From: Rhynchonema sp. JSB1_4
Lineage: Eukaryota; Nematoda; Chromadorea; Monhysterida; Xyalidae
Length of the DNA: 64,000 bases
Reading direction: 5' to 3'
NCBI GenBank assembly: GCA_030248065.1
Contig: JASAMV010004148.1
Location: forward strand, 1-64,000
Every line of letters starts with the position of its first letter. The first letter of the stretch is position 1. The translations under genes were made by a program, and so were the position numbers. Shown piece by piece: positions 1 through 13,000 of the stretch. The notes beneath the pieces are model-generated. The model did not search any database, had not been told where the DNA came from, and saw only the letters and a program-made list of their open reading frames with translations.

Positions 1-1999
1 GGTAAGGTCAGGTACGTGTATAGGTACTATGATTGTACCTTTCTTTCTTTTCCTCCTTTGTTCATAACCTTTTAACATGCTCATTTGCCGAACTTCAGTG
101 ACACCTACATACATATCTGGGTAAAAAGTTACTGACCTGTGAAACATCGCAATTCTGATTTTCCGGCCCAGTCGAAATGGAAGAAATTGACGCCACCGAA
201 CCTGAACCATCAATTAATGCCACACCTGTGCCCGGTCATCCGGGAGTGGGCCACTTTGAGAATTTGATCAATGAGGCGAATATGACGAGAGGCGAAGGTG
301 GGTTGTGAAAACATTTCATGAAAAAACAATTGAAGCGCACAGTAGGACGCTCGTTGACACTTCTGCAAATTCATGTTAACCAGCTTTGCATCGCCAGGTG
401 CCCCGAAACCTGCCAATATGCAACCAGGACGTCCGGCCCGACCTGTAGGTCGACCTCAACCAGCGGTCACCACAGCAGGTGTGTATTCAATACCTACACA
501 ATGATTGTCATGTCAGCCACTTTTGTCATTTGCACTGCACTTGCTAGTGTCGGAGGCAAATAATGCAACATGGGGGGGCCCGTAAATGACTGAAAAAATT
601 GACCGACATCAAATATTGTCTAGTTCTAAGAATTCTGACACCACCGTTCTGTCTGTAGTTTATACAGGTCCCATGGGGAATGAACGTCTGAGCGAGTCGC
701 CTGACTGGCAAAGCTGACTGACATAACGAATGTTGCAGCACCAAGGAGTTTGGATGCTGACAATCAACCGGGTGCCTCGATTGCTGAACCAGGACCACCG
801 ATGCCACAAGAGGGACATGACGAACATGGACAACATGGGCAGTCACATCCGATGAACTGCATTGATGTGGTCATTGCCAGGGCTATACCTGCTCACACGT
901 GAGTTTGTGCTTTGAGGAATCAGGCAGGTTCCGGTGCATTCGCACTGACGATGACCCCGGACATCACACATCGGTGAAACAGGTGCATACGGGGAACCAA
1001 GAACATGTTGCTAGTGAGTCGCGGAAGCCGGCAGCAAAACTAACTCATACTGCTGAAGCGCGGTGCAAATCTGAATAAAATCAATTTGTTTAATCAGTAC
1101 CAAATACTCAAAAAACGCGCCAATTTTTCACGCGTCCAAAACCCACAACTATCACCCTCCCTGACGATGCTCTGGTGCATCACTGGTCTGCATTAGTCCC
1201 GGTCACCGCACATTTAGATCATCTGGTGCACGTCAAATGATCGGCGACTACTACACACGTGACCGCAGTACCCCGCTGCCTGATGGCATGTACGGAGGCG
1301 AAGAGAACCTGAAGGGTGCCTATGTCACCTATGCCGGCAACCGAATTGTCGCAGTGTTTAGACGAAAAATCAAAAGTTGGTGCAGGTCATTGTTATAGGG
1401 TTGAACCTGGGCTTGGTCAGGTGCCACAGAATGGCATCAATCAGAGTTTCAACCAGGTTTCAACAACTTCATGATGTTTCTTTGAAACATCAGCTAGCTG
1501 ACCAGTGCGCACATGCGTGATTCAGGCAGAGCACAAATGTCGGTTCGGGTGGTTGATGCACCAAAGTGGGCGTTTGCTTCACAAACACAATGACCTCAAG
1601 ACACTGCATGTTGAATATCGGAATATTAGTCATCTAACTTTGCATCATTATACGCGTGTGAACATAAGCAAATATTGTGAAATATTCTAATCTAAAAACA
1701 TCAACAGTCGGCAACCGAAAAATCTAAATTTCATTCGAACTGAACGTTCTATTGTTCCAGCTTCGGACCACTACGCTGATCATCCATTCAAGGGTGACCT
1801 GATGTTGCTGAAAGCCAAAGGTCAACGCACCAGCTACTACCAACAAAACGAGTTGGGTTATCATGGCAGCAACAGAGCGGTCACTTGGACCCATATTTGG
1901 ATTGAGGAGGAACGAGGGGGTCCTGGGAATTGGTTAGAAGAATTCATGGAAATGCTCATGAAGATGATACAAGATATATTGAGAAAACTGTTCATGTGA
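1..1999 (+). CDS. DOMON-domain secreted protein, 3' part of gene (paralogue 1)
   Basis: This is the 3' part of a spliced gene that enters the window from the left. Visible exons are about 171-297, 398-478, 739-898, 1218-1375 and 1761-1999 (TGA). The first three give an acidic, Pro/Gln-rich linker and end with the DOMON strand MNCIDVVIARA. The next two give GDYYTRDRSTPLPDG, AVFRRK, then DHPFKGDLMLLKAKG and a C-terminal amphipathic tail (FMEMLMKMIQDILRKLF). The last three exons match those of the gene at 2747-6715 in order, and the two borders compared between them (the donor near 1375 and the acceptor at 1761) share phase 1. The two genes are therefore tandem duplicates. DOMON domains bind heme or sugar and are usually extracellular. 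The LPMO-like and EGF-like exons expected by analogy would lie upstream of the window. A possible AATAAA lies 285 nt after the stop. Confidence 0.72.
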
Positions 2000-2283
2000 A
2001 GAACAGAACATTGCACGAGTTTCTGGCGTACATTTGTGAAATGGGTGATGTTACAAAGGTTTGTTGACCCACAAACGTAGGTATGTACGTATGTACCTAT
2101 TTCGGCCCCGCCAAAAATTATGCTGCTATCGTTTAATTTACTTCATTATGCGATGCTGGATCAACCACTTCTTGTTTCAACTTACAAGTCACGTTACAAT
2201 TGGCCAGGTTTTGTATATTTCGTTTTGATCCTTACTGTGGTTTCAGGAATGTGAAGCTTGTAAAAATGTGAAATGATTAGGAC

Positions 2284-2289
2284 AATAAA
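2284..2289 (+). promoter_or_regulatory. Candidate polyadenylation signal (AATAAA)
   Basis: An AATAAA hexamer lies 285 nt downstream of the stop codon of the left-edge DOMON gene and before the next gene on the same strand. Placement is plausible, but no transcript evidence is available. Confidence 0.4.
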
Positions 2290-2746
2290 GAATCCTCCAT
2301 TTGTTATACTGATGTGTTTAGATTAATTGAAAACTGTTGAGTTTCATAAAATACATTTGAAAAAATTCGTAAATCACCAAGATACAGGCAGAATTCTGAA
2401 CTAATCTTCTTTCAATAGCACAATCACGCACCGGATGCACACGCCCCCGCACACCCAGTGTCCAAATTTGAAAACATGAAAAACGCGAAAACAAGTAACC
2501 GGTTTTGATACGCGCACTTTTCGTTGCAGATTTTTGCTCACTAATTGACGAAATATCAAACGAGAGAGGGATTTAATTGACGGATTATCAGAGAGGAGGA
2601 TTTGGGGAGACCGTTTCACGTGAGGCTTGTTGATAGACAGCTTAGTGAGCAGACATACATACATACCACTAAACATCGAAAAAATGTGGAAAGTACCCCA
2701 CATCTGCACATAATAACATTCAAACTGTAACTTAGCCAAAATAAAA

Positions 2747-5700
2747 ATGGGATTCAATAGCGCACAGTTACTGTGTATCGTGGCGCTAACGTCTTACAGC
2801 GAGGGCCATGTATCGCTCAGCTTTCCGCGAGCGAGGTTCCCAATGCTCGATTTTATCGACAATGTTCGTACTCCGGACCCGTGCGGCGTGCCCAAGCCCA
2901 AATGGGGAAATCACACGCAGATGAGGACTGGCGAACGGTACAAGCTGACTTGGAGAATGGCCCTTGCTCATCAGGTTGATATATGTGGAACATTGGCTAA
3001 TTGTTTAATCGTCACATAAATCGTCAACTCTGGTCGTCAAACTGAAGTACAGTATACTGTATGTATGTACAGTATGTAGCCCTGAATGAGCGCGAGAAGA
3101 TAGGGGTTGAGTTGACGATGTGCATTGACGACATGAATATAAGCCGAAATAACAGATACCCCTCACCCTCATTGCATACAGCACGGTCAAAGAATCACCA
3201 CGTGAAATGTAATTAGTCAGAAATAAAGTCGCAGTTTTTAATTATAGGGAGGCTTCAAAATCGAACTTCTTGACCCATATGGAGAGGTGATTCAGCTGTT
3301 GAACGAGTACAGCGGTGCGGATACAGAGTGAGTGATTGGTGGCGGACTCAGCAGGCACACCTTCACGAAAATGAACTACAATCGTGAAGCCCATTGCATT
3401 GCGCTGAAGAAAGTCCGATTTTATTTCAATTTGACAACAACAAAGCGTTTCTCTCAGCAGACACTGTCTTTCCTTGTTATCATGCCCGTACGATGATACA
3501 CACTACACAACCAAATGTTTCAGAGTGCGGTCAGTCGCAGTGTCCATGCCAAACTCGCCCTGTTACGAATGCACCATCCGTCTGACTCGTCAAGCCACCG
3601 AATTTGGGCCCGATTACGCGTTTCGCAGTTGTGCAGATGTGAACATCACCAGTGATGGTAATGATTGATTGTGTGTTTTTGCAAGAAATGCCAATAACTG
3701 AGGAAAACTTACGCTGACAACTTTCTTGAGCAAGCCGTTATATGTAAGCGAAGTTCAATGATCTGATCGCACAAATTTCCAGCACTTAGCATGACAACTC
3801 TAATTCTCTCGAAGCCATGTGGTCAAACATGACCGCGTCTTTCATCTGGTATGGTAGGTACCCCTGACGATGTCCCGGTGCACGGCCTGTCTGCAGAACA
3901 ACAGGACCATGCAGACAACCGCATTAAAGTGCATCCCCGCACAGTGAGGTGCCGCCTGATAACTTGCAGATACACGGGCGCCGTACTGCTACAACGGTGG
4001 CACGAGGGTATTCCGCACGTGCACCTGCCCACCCGAATTCGGTGGGGACAAATGTCAATACAGAACAGACTGTATGGGCGGATGTGGTTAGTGATTATTA
4101 GTGAATTTAAAGTTGCGTATGATTCTGGACAAACAGCATTCTTCTGACTTTAGGGCGAACTTAGGTTAAATCCGGAATCCGGAAATAATTTGCATGCAAA
4201 ATACAAAACATTTCCGGACTCCGGAAATATTTCCGGAAAACGCAAAATTTTCATGCAAAAGTAATGCGTTTTTGCGGAAATATTTCCAGATTCCAATTTC
4301 CGGATTTAACTTAAGGCCGCCCTTAGTTTTTTGCAATTTTTTAATACTGATTATGAAAAAATCAGGAGAGTTCGGTCAATGCATTCTGTCGCACGAACGT
4401 GTCCCGCCACCGTTCGCTACCGGCATGTGCTATTGCGAGCCATTGCGATTGGGCAAAAGATGCGAATACGACATGATGGGTCGCGGCGATGGAAAACCGG
4501 GTGGGGAGCGTGGAGGGAATGGTAGAGACCGTGAGGATAGCAACGGACTGGAACGTGGTGAGCTAACGTCCAAAATTGCAAAAACAACAATATATATTAT
4601 AAGCACCGTCGGATGCCTACTCGAAACCTTATAGGTGGGAGCGGGATGGAACATGGTGGGGACGGGATGGACCGCGGCGATGGACGCGACCGCAAACCAA
4701 ACATGCGACCAGATGGTGGAAGGGATAAGGAAGACCGAATGGAGGGTAATGGTACAGTTTTTCCGCATTGTGCGCCTCTCAAAATCAGGCAAACGTTTTA
4801 TGTAATATCAGGCTGCGACGAATGCGTGAACGTTTGCGAAAGCCCCGGTTCAGCGTGGGACCGATACAGCATGTACGGACTGTACAACCCAGACTGTTAC
4901 AATTCGATTGATATGGAATGGGGTGATATGGTGCACTGGAGACAAGTTGAGGTTGGAACATGTAAACATCTGAAAATTTTTCGCAAATTTGCAAACTGTG
5001 CCCCTATTGTTAACCAGAACAACCAAGTGGAGATCATAATGGACTACGAATCGGACACGTGGATTGCATTGGGATGGAAACCGGCGGATTTGGACGATTA
5101 TGAATGCCAACGACGATTGCCGGAAATGAAAATGGGGAGGAAAGATGGGAAAGACAGAAAGGAAAGACCAGAACCAGAACCAAGACCTGAGGGAGAGGGC
5201 AGGCCGGAGCCGAGACCGGAAGGGGAAGGGAAACCGGAACCGAGACCCGAAGGGGAAGGAGGACCTAGGCCGTATCCAGGACATGAACATCCCGAACCGG
5301 AACCCAATGGTAAATTTGTTACAGGCATTGTGTCAAACAGACAAACACAACAATACTTTGACCCATGTGTTGCATTGATTACGCACAGGCCATGGCGCCG
5401 AACCAGAACCCGAACCTGAGGGCGGATACGATTCGCATGCAATGAATTGCATCGATGTGGTGATCGCGCGAGCCACGCCACATCACACAAAGTTGGTGGC
5501 TGATCTTGTGCTTGACGATGTTTAAGTTGGCAAGTTGATAGAGTTGGTCTTGCTCACGTGACCTTTGTGTATCAGGGACATTTCGACATTTACTGCGTCA
5601 CTAAATTCAGCACTCTTGTTTGTGATGTGTGTCAGTCACATTAACAGTCTTACTATGGCCCAAATTCTCGAAAGCGCCACCGCCACCGGGGGCGGTTGCG

Positions 5701-6715
5701 CAACAGTGTATGTGATATATCTGACGCTCTCCAACTCTGCGGTGCGTAAATTCCCTTTTGTTCCCAAAACGTGCGTGCGTCGAACAACCCTGTTGTTCGC
5801 GTAAGCGCGCAACAAAAATTGAGGTCAGCCACCTATGAAAGTTGTCATGATCGTGTTTGGGGGCGGAACCTCCCCCGGTGGCGGTTGCGCTTTCGAGAAT
5901 TTGGGCCATAGCAAGACTCTGTTAATGTGACTGAGATTTTAAGTCCCCAACTCTATGGCACCAGATGTTCCTTGCAGTGATGAAAGTTTGCCAGGTGTCC
6001 GTCATGCCACTGAGGTTAATTATACATACACACCCATTTGCAGTGCCAACATAACCCTGTCCCATATCGGTGACTACTACACGCGTGACCGCAGCACCCC
6101 GCTGCCAGACATGCACTACGGTGGTCAAACGGACATCAAGGGGGCGTACGTGACACAAATTGGCGACATTGGACGCACCGTCGCCATATTCAGACGACCT
6201 GTGAAAAGTGTGTGGAATTGAAAAAGCATAGCAGAAGTTTGTTGCCAGCACAAAGAATGATGATCCGGTTGTGGTGCCTTGGTCGCATGACTTGTTACAC
6301 TAACCATAGATTTGGTCACGCCACAAGCTACTTTTAAGCTGGTGGGCAGTCGTCAATCTCCAACTGTTGATGCAAACATTCCCTATGTGTGACCAAGACT
6401 GGACCGGGCCGATAACCGTGTTCGGTACCGCAGGTCTCTATAGAAATGCACAGCCCACAGGCTAAAAAAATAATTTCAGCACGTGACCCGGCCGACCACC
6501 CTTTCATGGGTGACCTGATGTTGCTAAAGGCCAAGGGTCTCGTCACCCCCTACTATCGTCGTAACGAACTGGGGTACCACGGGGGCAACAGGGCTCTGAC
6601 CTGGACCTACGTCGATATAAAGTTGGTGAAAAAGATGAATGTTATTGAGGAGTTAATGGAATGGATTGAAAAGCTGTTGAAGAGCCTCTTCAGAATGTTC
6701 AATTGGTATAAATAA
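2747..6715 (+). CDS. Secreted LPMO-like / EGF-like / DOMON multidomain protein (paralogue 2)
   Basis: A full-length spliced gene of roughly 675 codons. Exons: 2747-2974, 3248-3327, 3534-3651 or 3658, an unresolved exon within 3659-3969, 3970-4086, 4366-4557, 4635-5309, 5389-5491, 6044-6207, 6480-6715. Residues 1-20 are a signal peptide; cleavage after Gly20 would leave His21 (HVSLSFPRAR) as the mature N-terminus. A second His follows in MALAHQGGFKIELLD, matching the LPMO-like histidine-brace spacing and the (N/A)HxGxF motif of AA15-type enzymes. CYEC and SCADVNIT follow. Two cysteine-rich exons are EGF-like (CYNGG...RTCTCPPEFGGDKC; CILSHE...CYCEP). The DOMON part is split by a Glu/Pro/Gly-rich insert: WIALGWKP, insert, MNCIDVVIARA, GDYYTRD, DHPFMGD. 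LPMO activity is inference, not shown. Confidence 0.78.
4150..4326. mobile_element. Small palindromic MITE-like element in an intron
   Basis: About 177 bp with imperfect terminal inverted repeats: left TTAGGGCGAACTTAGGTTAA, right complement CTAAGGGCGGCCTTAAGTTA. The interior is full of TTCCGGAAAT palindromes. It sits in the intron between the two EGF-like exons of the DOMON gene. No clear target duplication was seen. Confidence 0.55.
5183..5265 (+). repeat. In-frame Glu/Pro/Gly-rich tandem repeat (RPEGEG/KPEPRPEGEG)
   Basis: Degenerate tandem repeats of about 33 bp encode RPEGEG(R/K)PEP units inside the large DOMON exon (4635-5309). They lie between the WIALGWKP strand and the MNCIDVV strand, so the low-complexity stretch lengthens a loop within the DOMON fold and does not link two domains. 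Confidence 0.75.
5633..5933. mobile_element. Inverted-repeat element in an intron
   Basis: Two arms of about 60-65 nt (5633-5692 and 5870-5933) are imperfect reverse complements; both contain ATGGCCCAAATTCTCGAAAG. The arms flank about 180 nt. The element lies wholly in the intron between exons 5389-5491 and 6044-6207, consistent with a MITE-type insertion. Confidence 0.6.
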
Positions 6716-6982
6716 CAGGCTGTTGAAGTATAAATCACGTACGAAGTACAACGTATAGTATTTGACATGTTCTGTGTATTTTGAGCGCACGTTTGTAGTT
6801 CCCGGTTTCGTTTTTTTGCAAACATTGTGATATGATCGATTCTACCAGGTTGCTTGTGAAGTTTAGCAATTTGAAGAAACATTCTTGGATCTTTCTTCTT
6901 CCCAATGTATATTTGCAATCTTGCAGTGCACACGTTTTCATGATCAATTTCAAATGACGTCCAACCAAAATAACACTTGACA

Positions 6983-6988
6983 TTTATT
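6983..6988 (-). promoter_or_regulatory. Candidate TMEM94 polyadenylation signal (AATAAA)
   Basis: On the minus strand AATAAA lies about 67 nt beyond the TMEM94 stop codon, inside the 340-bp convergent gap between TMEM94 and the DOMON gene. Confidence 0.6.
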
Positions 6989-7054
6989 GATTTTATTTTA
7001 TATGTACAGGATCACACACAATAACACTAACTTTAACCCAATCTAAACAACGTA

Positions 7055-10000
7055 TCAATAGGGTGAGTTCATTCCCAATTTGGTGCCGAAATTCAGTTTC
7101 CTTCTACGTTGGTCCCTATTGTAAAGTTTGATTTCATGCCATTTGTACACTTCATTAACGCACAACAACAACACAAGTATGGCTACAGTCACACCAAGTA
7201 CAACTAGTGACTCGGGACTGTTAGCGAACAGCTGACTGCATTGCTGGGCAGGCAGGTAGAGTACGTCGCTGTAGTACATGAGTGTTTGCACGAGCACACA
7301 AAACACACAGGCTAAGATCCAAGACCAGTTAGAGAATGGATTGCCACCTCGATGCCAGATTAGATGGCGATAATTGACAAAACCCAACGAACAACCACAA
7401 AGGATGAACACAGTCAACATGAAGCTTGCGATCTGTCCGGTGCACACAATAATTGACTCATCTGTGGACATTGAGCTAGCCTGAGCTACAAAGGTGACAT
7501 TATTATAATCAGCATCATTGTACAAAATATCGGTCCAATTGCTATACACAGTGTGCCATGAGCATAAAGTCGTTTGCTTTATATTAGCGCGACATTGTAA
7601 ATGGAACAGACATACGTACGACACAACACATACGAGAATACCAGGCACAAACTTGACAGCAAATGCGCGGCTGTTCTGAACGACCACCTTTCTGGGCACG
7701 AGGTTGTCGTTTTTGGGTGTCGTCAACGACAACATGTCGTCCATGTGGCATGTCGAGCCCGACACAAGTGTCGCACTAAGTGTCGGCAATGACACCAACA
7801 GTACGACAAGCAGTTGCGACAGAGAGTACATGGGTGGCAGCAGTAGACACGCACTGACACATTGCGACATTGACAGTGTCAATGACACATACAGCATGTA
7901 CAACAACGCAGCGCGCTGATTGGCCAGTAGATGGCGGCTGTGACCAATGAGCGACAGGATCGGCACTGGTTGGCCGGCATGTACAGCCAATGAACACGGC
8001 AGCGACATGACCAGTGCTGCTAGTGTGTCGGCAGTGCGCTGCTGGCACGGTGGTTGGGGGTGATGGAGACAGGGCTGGGGCGGCGAGGGCGACACGCTGA
8101 TTGAAAGGTTCGCCTGCAAACGGTGACGGTTGGAGTGGTTTGGGGTAAACACACAACAACGTGAAAGCTTGCTTATCGGCCAGGCGGAAATCTGTGAAAT
8201 CGAGAACGAGTGTTACGGTAGTTCAAAGCTAAGTTTACCAGATCATGAGCTAGCCAGATATCGAATTCCAACCTGACCAAGACAGATCCGGGCCCGATCA
8301 TCGCCAAGATTGCATATCAAAACAGATCGACCAACCTTGCAGAAGAGCAGCATGTTGTGCGCATTCAGACTGCTGCCGATCACACACACGATCTCGCCGT
8401 ATTCCTGCAAATGAGAATATGCACGATGATATTGGTGATACGTTATGTAGCTAATGTTGACAGACATGCGAGTTTCGATAAATTTGTCTCAGCACTGGTG
8501 ACATCAAAAGCGGTCTTTACGTGAACTCAATTAAATTAAATCTGAAATATATACGATGGAAACTTTTCTCCGTCCACTTTTTCCTATCGCTGAAAGATGC
8601 ATGTTGTTAGTCCGCTGCACCCTCAAACGCGTACCTGCATGATGGTGATCATATCGGTGGTTGACTGATGATCCGAGTCGGTGAACAGACTGACCAACAA
8701 CGGTACGTTGTCGACGTCACGCAAATGGGGCCGCACTTGGGCTATGCCCACTGGCAGACGGGCCTTATTGGGCATCACACCGGCCGGCACCGGCACCGAA
8801 CCTGCATCGGGTGGAGGAAGAAGTGATGGCATAAAGAATGGGCGTCAGGTAACCTGCTGTGAAACTAAGCTTTAGTGTTCTTGCTGGAATTGTCTGCCAG
8901 TATGTTCATTGTTCAGCGAATGTTTTGATCATAGATGTGATATCGACCAATTATCGTTCATCGGTGCTGCTACCATCAGCTTGTTCGAATGAAGTTTGAG
9001 ATCCAACCCAAAAGACCCGAAATAGTGCAAAACCAGGGATAAACTTTACCACAGATACAGAAAAAACGGTGAATCCCAGACCCAGAGCCAATCAAACCAC
9101 ATTCTGCACCGACCATCACTGCTGTCAATACCGGACGATTGGCTGCTTGCGTGTGACACATCCACGGGCGTCACATCGCCCAGCTTCAGACCGGCACTTG
9201 GTGGCGGTGGCATCAACAACAACTCCTGGTGCGAGTCCGGTCGAGTCATCAGCAGTGAATCCTGATCGTCAAAGGTGACATCGCCCAATGAAACATTAGT
9301 GACAGCCAACGGTGCGGACGCGCACGACTGTAGCATCGGGTTACGGTCATCGTCGTTCGCAGTTACGGCTGTAATTAGCAATGGCATATAGTCCACTCTG
9401 ACACTCGTTATTGTTAATCTTATAAATACAATCAATCCACCAACCCATCGGCGTGCGCATGCCGTTTTCGTAAACGAACGAGCTGAACTTCAGCGCCGTG
9501 CTCGTGCTCGGCAGCTCGACCTGAATAAAAACAAAATATTCACGAATTAAAACATCGAAATCACAACGATAGTAAATTCCAACTTTCAACTCCTTGGGCA
9601 AACTAGGCCGTCTGCCCTTCCACCTGTCCACATGTGCAGCGGCAGCAAAACGTTTTGTGTTGAACGTTTCCTGTCGCGTGTATTGCGTGATACGATGCGT
9701 CCAGTCGAGACTGCCTGATGTGGCAAGGGTGGCGATTGGATAGTGGCTTTATGATTGGGTTCATACCAATATGTGATACAAAAACCACAGATTACTCGAC
9801 AATTCAGATCGTTTGTTTTCTGAAGCTTATGGAACATTTTTCATTTTCAATCGTTTGCGAGTGTGGACGACGAGAGAAAAAGTTACGTTGAGAAAACGCA
9901 CATCCCTTTCCTGGAACGCCCACAGCATTATCCGCTTTCAAACGTTGATTGTTCTTGTTTGAAAAAACTTTGATCTTCTATCAATATCATTCCGGGGAGG

Positions 10001-13000
10001 ATTAAAAAATCTTTGTCCACAGCGCCTATAAAACAAAAACTGATAGTTTCGGACAAGATAAAAGTTAACTAAAATACCAAAACAACCTCCAATCGGTGCT
10101 GTTTACCTTCAGTAGCGAGCGTGATGTGACAGTTCCATCCGGCCTCGATGCCCAATTTCTCGGCGAATATACGACTTCGAAGTTCGTTCTCTTTGGAAAA
10201 GTGCACAAAACGAATGAACGCATTCTCAAGTCGCTCCACCATTTGAACGATTTCGCTCTTGGCCTGGTACTGAAAACGGGTACCAAACTGTGATAGTTTT
10301 ACCGATAATGCACGATCCCATCATGCCTATGCTGCTGTGTGGCCAAATTCACTGCGACCAGCTATACTGGCAGGCGAAGAAAAACCGGTTTTTTTCCGAA
10401 AAAAAACCGTTTTTTTCCGAGACCCGAATACTTTTCCATTTATTTTTCCGTGGGTATCTTTTCGGTTTTTAATCGAAAAAATATCGGTACTTTATTCCAA
10501 TTTTTCTAAAAAATTGTAATGCAAAACTGATGAGTTTTTCGATTTCAGTGAAAAATTGGCTCGAGCACAAAAATTAACCGGCCCAAAATGGGCCAAAAAG
10601 CGTGTAAACCAAGTGTTTTCGACTGACTTCAACACTCTTCAAGAGCACGCTCGTCACTTCGAACAAATTTTGCACTGAAATTGTTATATTTTTCGAAATT
10701 ACGTTCTTAAGTACTGGAAAAGTATTTGGAAAAAACGGTTCTTTATGACAGTATACGACCAGCAATAAACATCAACATCGGCTTGGGTTGCTCTCCGTCT
10801 TGAGGCTTCGTCAAGTCTGTGACAAAGAGTACTTAGAAGTTTTTTGAACCCCAGACAATCAATTGACTATCGCAAAAGTTGATGCCCGCCAACTATGAGC
10901 AATTTTTACCTGTCTATCCAAACCCCCAAGTCAGGAATCGATTAATTCAGAGCCCATCCCCTCACTACCTGCATGGTGATCATTCCGAGGAAGATCTGTT
11001 CCTTCAGCACCCTGTCGATGTACTCCCTTGACGATCGAATGGGTGCCGATGGTGCCACAAAGTCATCGATCAACAACGAATCCAGACTGCGAGCTTGAGC
11101 GGGCCGATATTGTGGGTAGTGACGCGTGGTCGTGGTCTGCGAACGGAAAGAACGCAACATCTTGGTAGCTCGCGAACACCGATTTTCTGCATAACTGTGG
11201 TGAGATGAGACACCTATTATAGTGAAAACCGACCGATTATATTTTCGAACGAAAACGATGGGACCCATCATGTCACTATACAGTAGATAGGACAGGGCAG
11301 CTTGTGCTGGGTAATTTTGATTCAAACACAATGGAGTTGCAGAAGATATCACGCTAACCCGTTTGTTCTCACGCGCTATTTTTTGTATGAAATTAGCTTC
11401 CAGTCTGATAAGCTGTAAACGTCACAGTGATCAGTGCTTCACAAAATGTTTCGACGACCACATGTTTTGACAGCCTACATTTCAATGACCTTTTTTATGT
11501 TTTAACACTATACCAACACGAGCCCTATTTCGGAGGTGGTAGATTAGTGAAACATTCAAACGTGGCTGCGAAACGTTCTACGTTGTGGAATACAACGTGG
11601 TGCACGAGGATGTCTTTCTTTTCGTTTTGCTAGTGCAACAACTCCGAAATCGGGCTTTTTGTGTTGCGTAGTTTGCCTATACATAATAACATATAAACTA
11701 ATATTAATAAGCTCAAGACGTGGTCACTCGGATGTGAACACAATGATGGAAAAATGTTTTGACAACTACACATACGCATTGGATTGGCGCATTGAAATGG
11801 TTCCGTGGATCGCGCACAACTTCAACAAAAAAAAGAAACCACTCCAATAAAAATGACAAAATCAAAAATAATCCAAGTGCACAATGTCGACCTGCCGTCT
11901 CATGTCCAACGGCCAATCGATGTAGACCCTGCCCAGTGCGTCGTCGACCGCGCTGCTCACTGGTCGATACGCGAACGCGACACAATACGACGTCATGCTG
12001 TTGCGATGGTAGAAGTCGAGGATTTGCTTGCGAATCGATCGTGTCAATTCGCACACGCTCTCACCGTTCCAGTAGTGCGAACACGCCTGTGCATATTGGA
12101 TTATGTGTGGTAATCGAATACAAACAACCTGCGATTGTGGACATTGATATAAATCTAAACATGTTTTTTTCAAGGTTAGAACTGCCTGACTGGCGTGTTG
12201 CATGGAGGGGGTCGAAAAGCCCGGAAAAATAATCCTGAAAAAATCCCGAAATACAAAAATCTCGAAAAGCAAAAATACCGAAAAAGAAACAGAGGAAAAG
12301 TACAAAGTTTAATGTGCAGAAACGGGTATTCATGTGGTCGGAGTCCATAATTTGGGCACTGGATCAGTTGGGACTCAAGATATTGAAATTCTTGTTCGGT
12401 CATGTCTTCCTGGCTGGCAGATTAGGCCTAATTATAAAAATGGAAAGCTGTGACACATAAATATTATCTATTAGTAGAAGTACCTAACCCTAAATAAAGG
12501 CCTGAGCGAGGCGTTGTATTTTTGTGGACAGTTTTCTTGCAAGCCCGAGCACCAACTAACATGAACGTCAACTTCTAACAAAAAAATTTGATTCATTTTT
12601 ACACCTTTTTATTTTTCGCGATTTTCGCTTTTCGGGATTTTTCGTTTCGGGATTGTTTTTCGGATTTTTGACGGCCAGCGTTGCATGTGATCAGCATACA
12701 TGACACACATGATGTATTACAACCAGACCATGACGAACAGCAGCCAGCAGGTTCGTAACAGTACCGTACATGAACGTAAAGAAATTGAAGCCACGGTCAC
12801 AACCTGCTTCGCAACAAAACTCAGAAAATAAAGCACAGAATACTTCATTACCAACACATAGCACAGATGACGAATTGATCAATTCGCTTTCATTTTCTTT
12901 GCAAGAACAAACCCAAAACGAACCATAGTCCCCCAATTGCCCCAACCTGCAACAATAGATCAGCAGTGCCCTGTGCCATCAAATGTCGATGTGCATTCAT

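Noticed and set aside
7601..7919. Plus-strand frames within TMEM94
   Set aside because: Shadows of the large C-terminal TMEM94 exon, whose minus-strand frame matches the family to the last residue.
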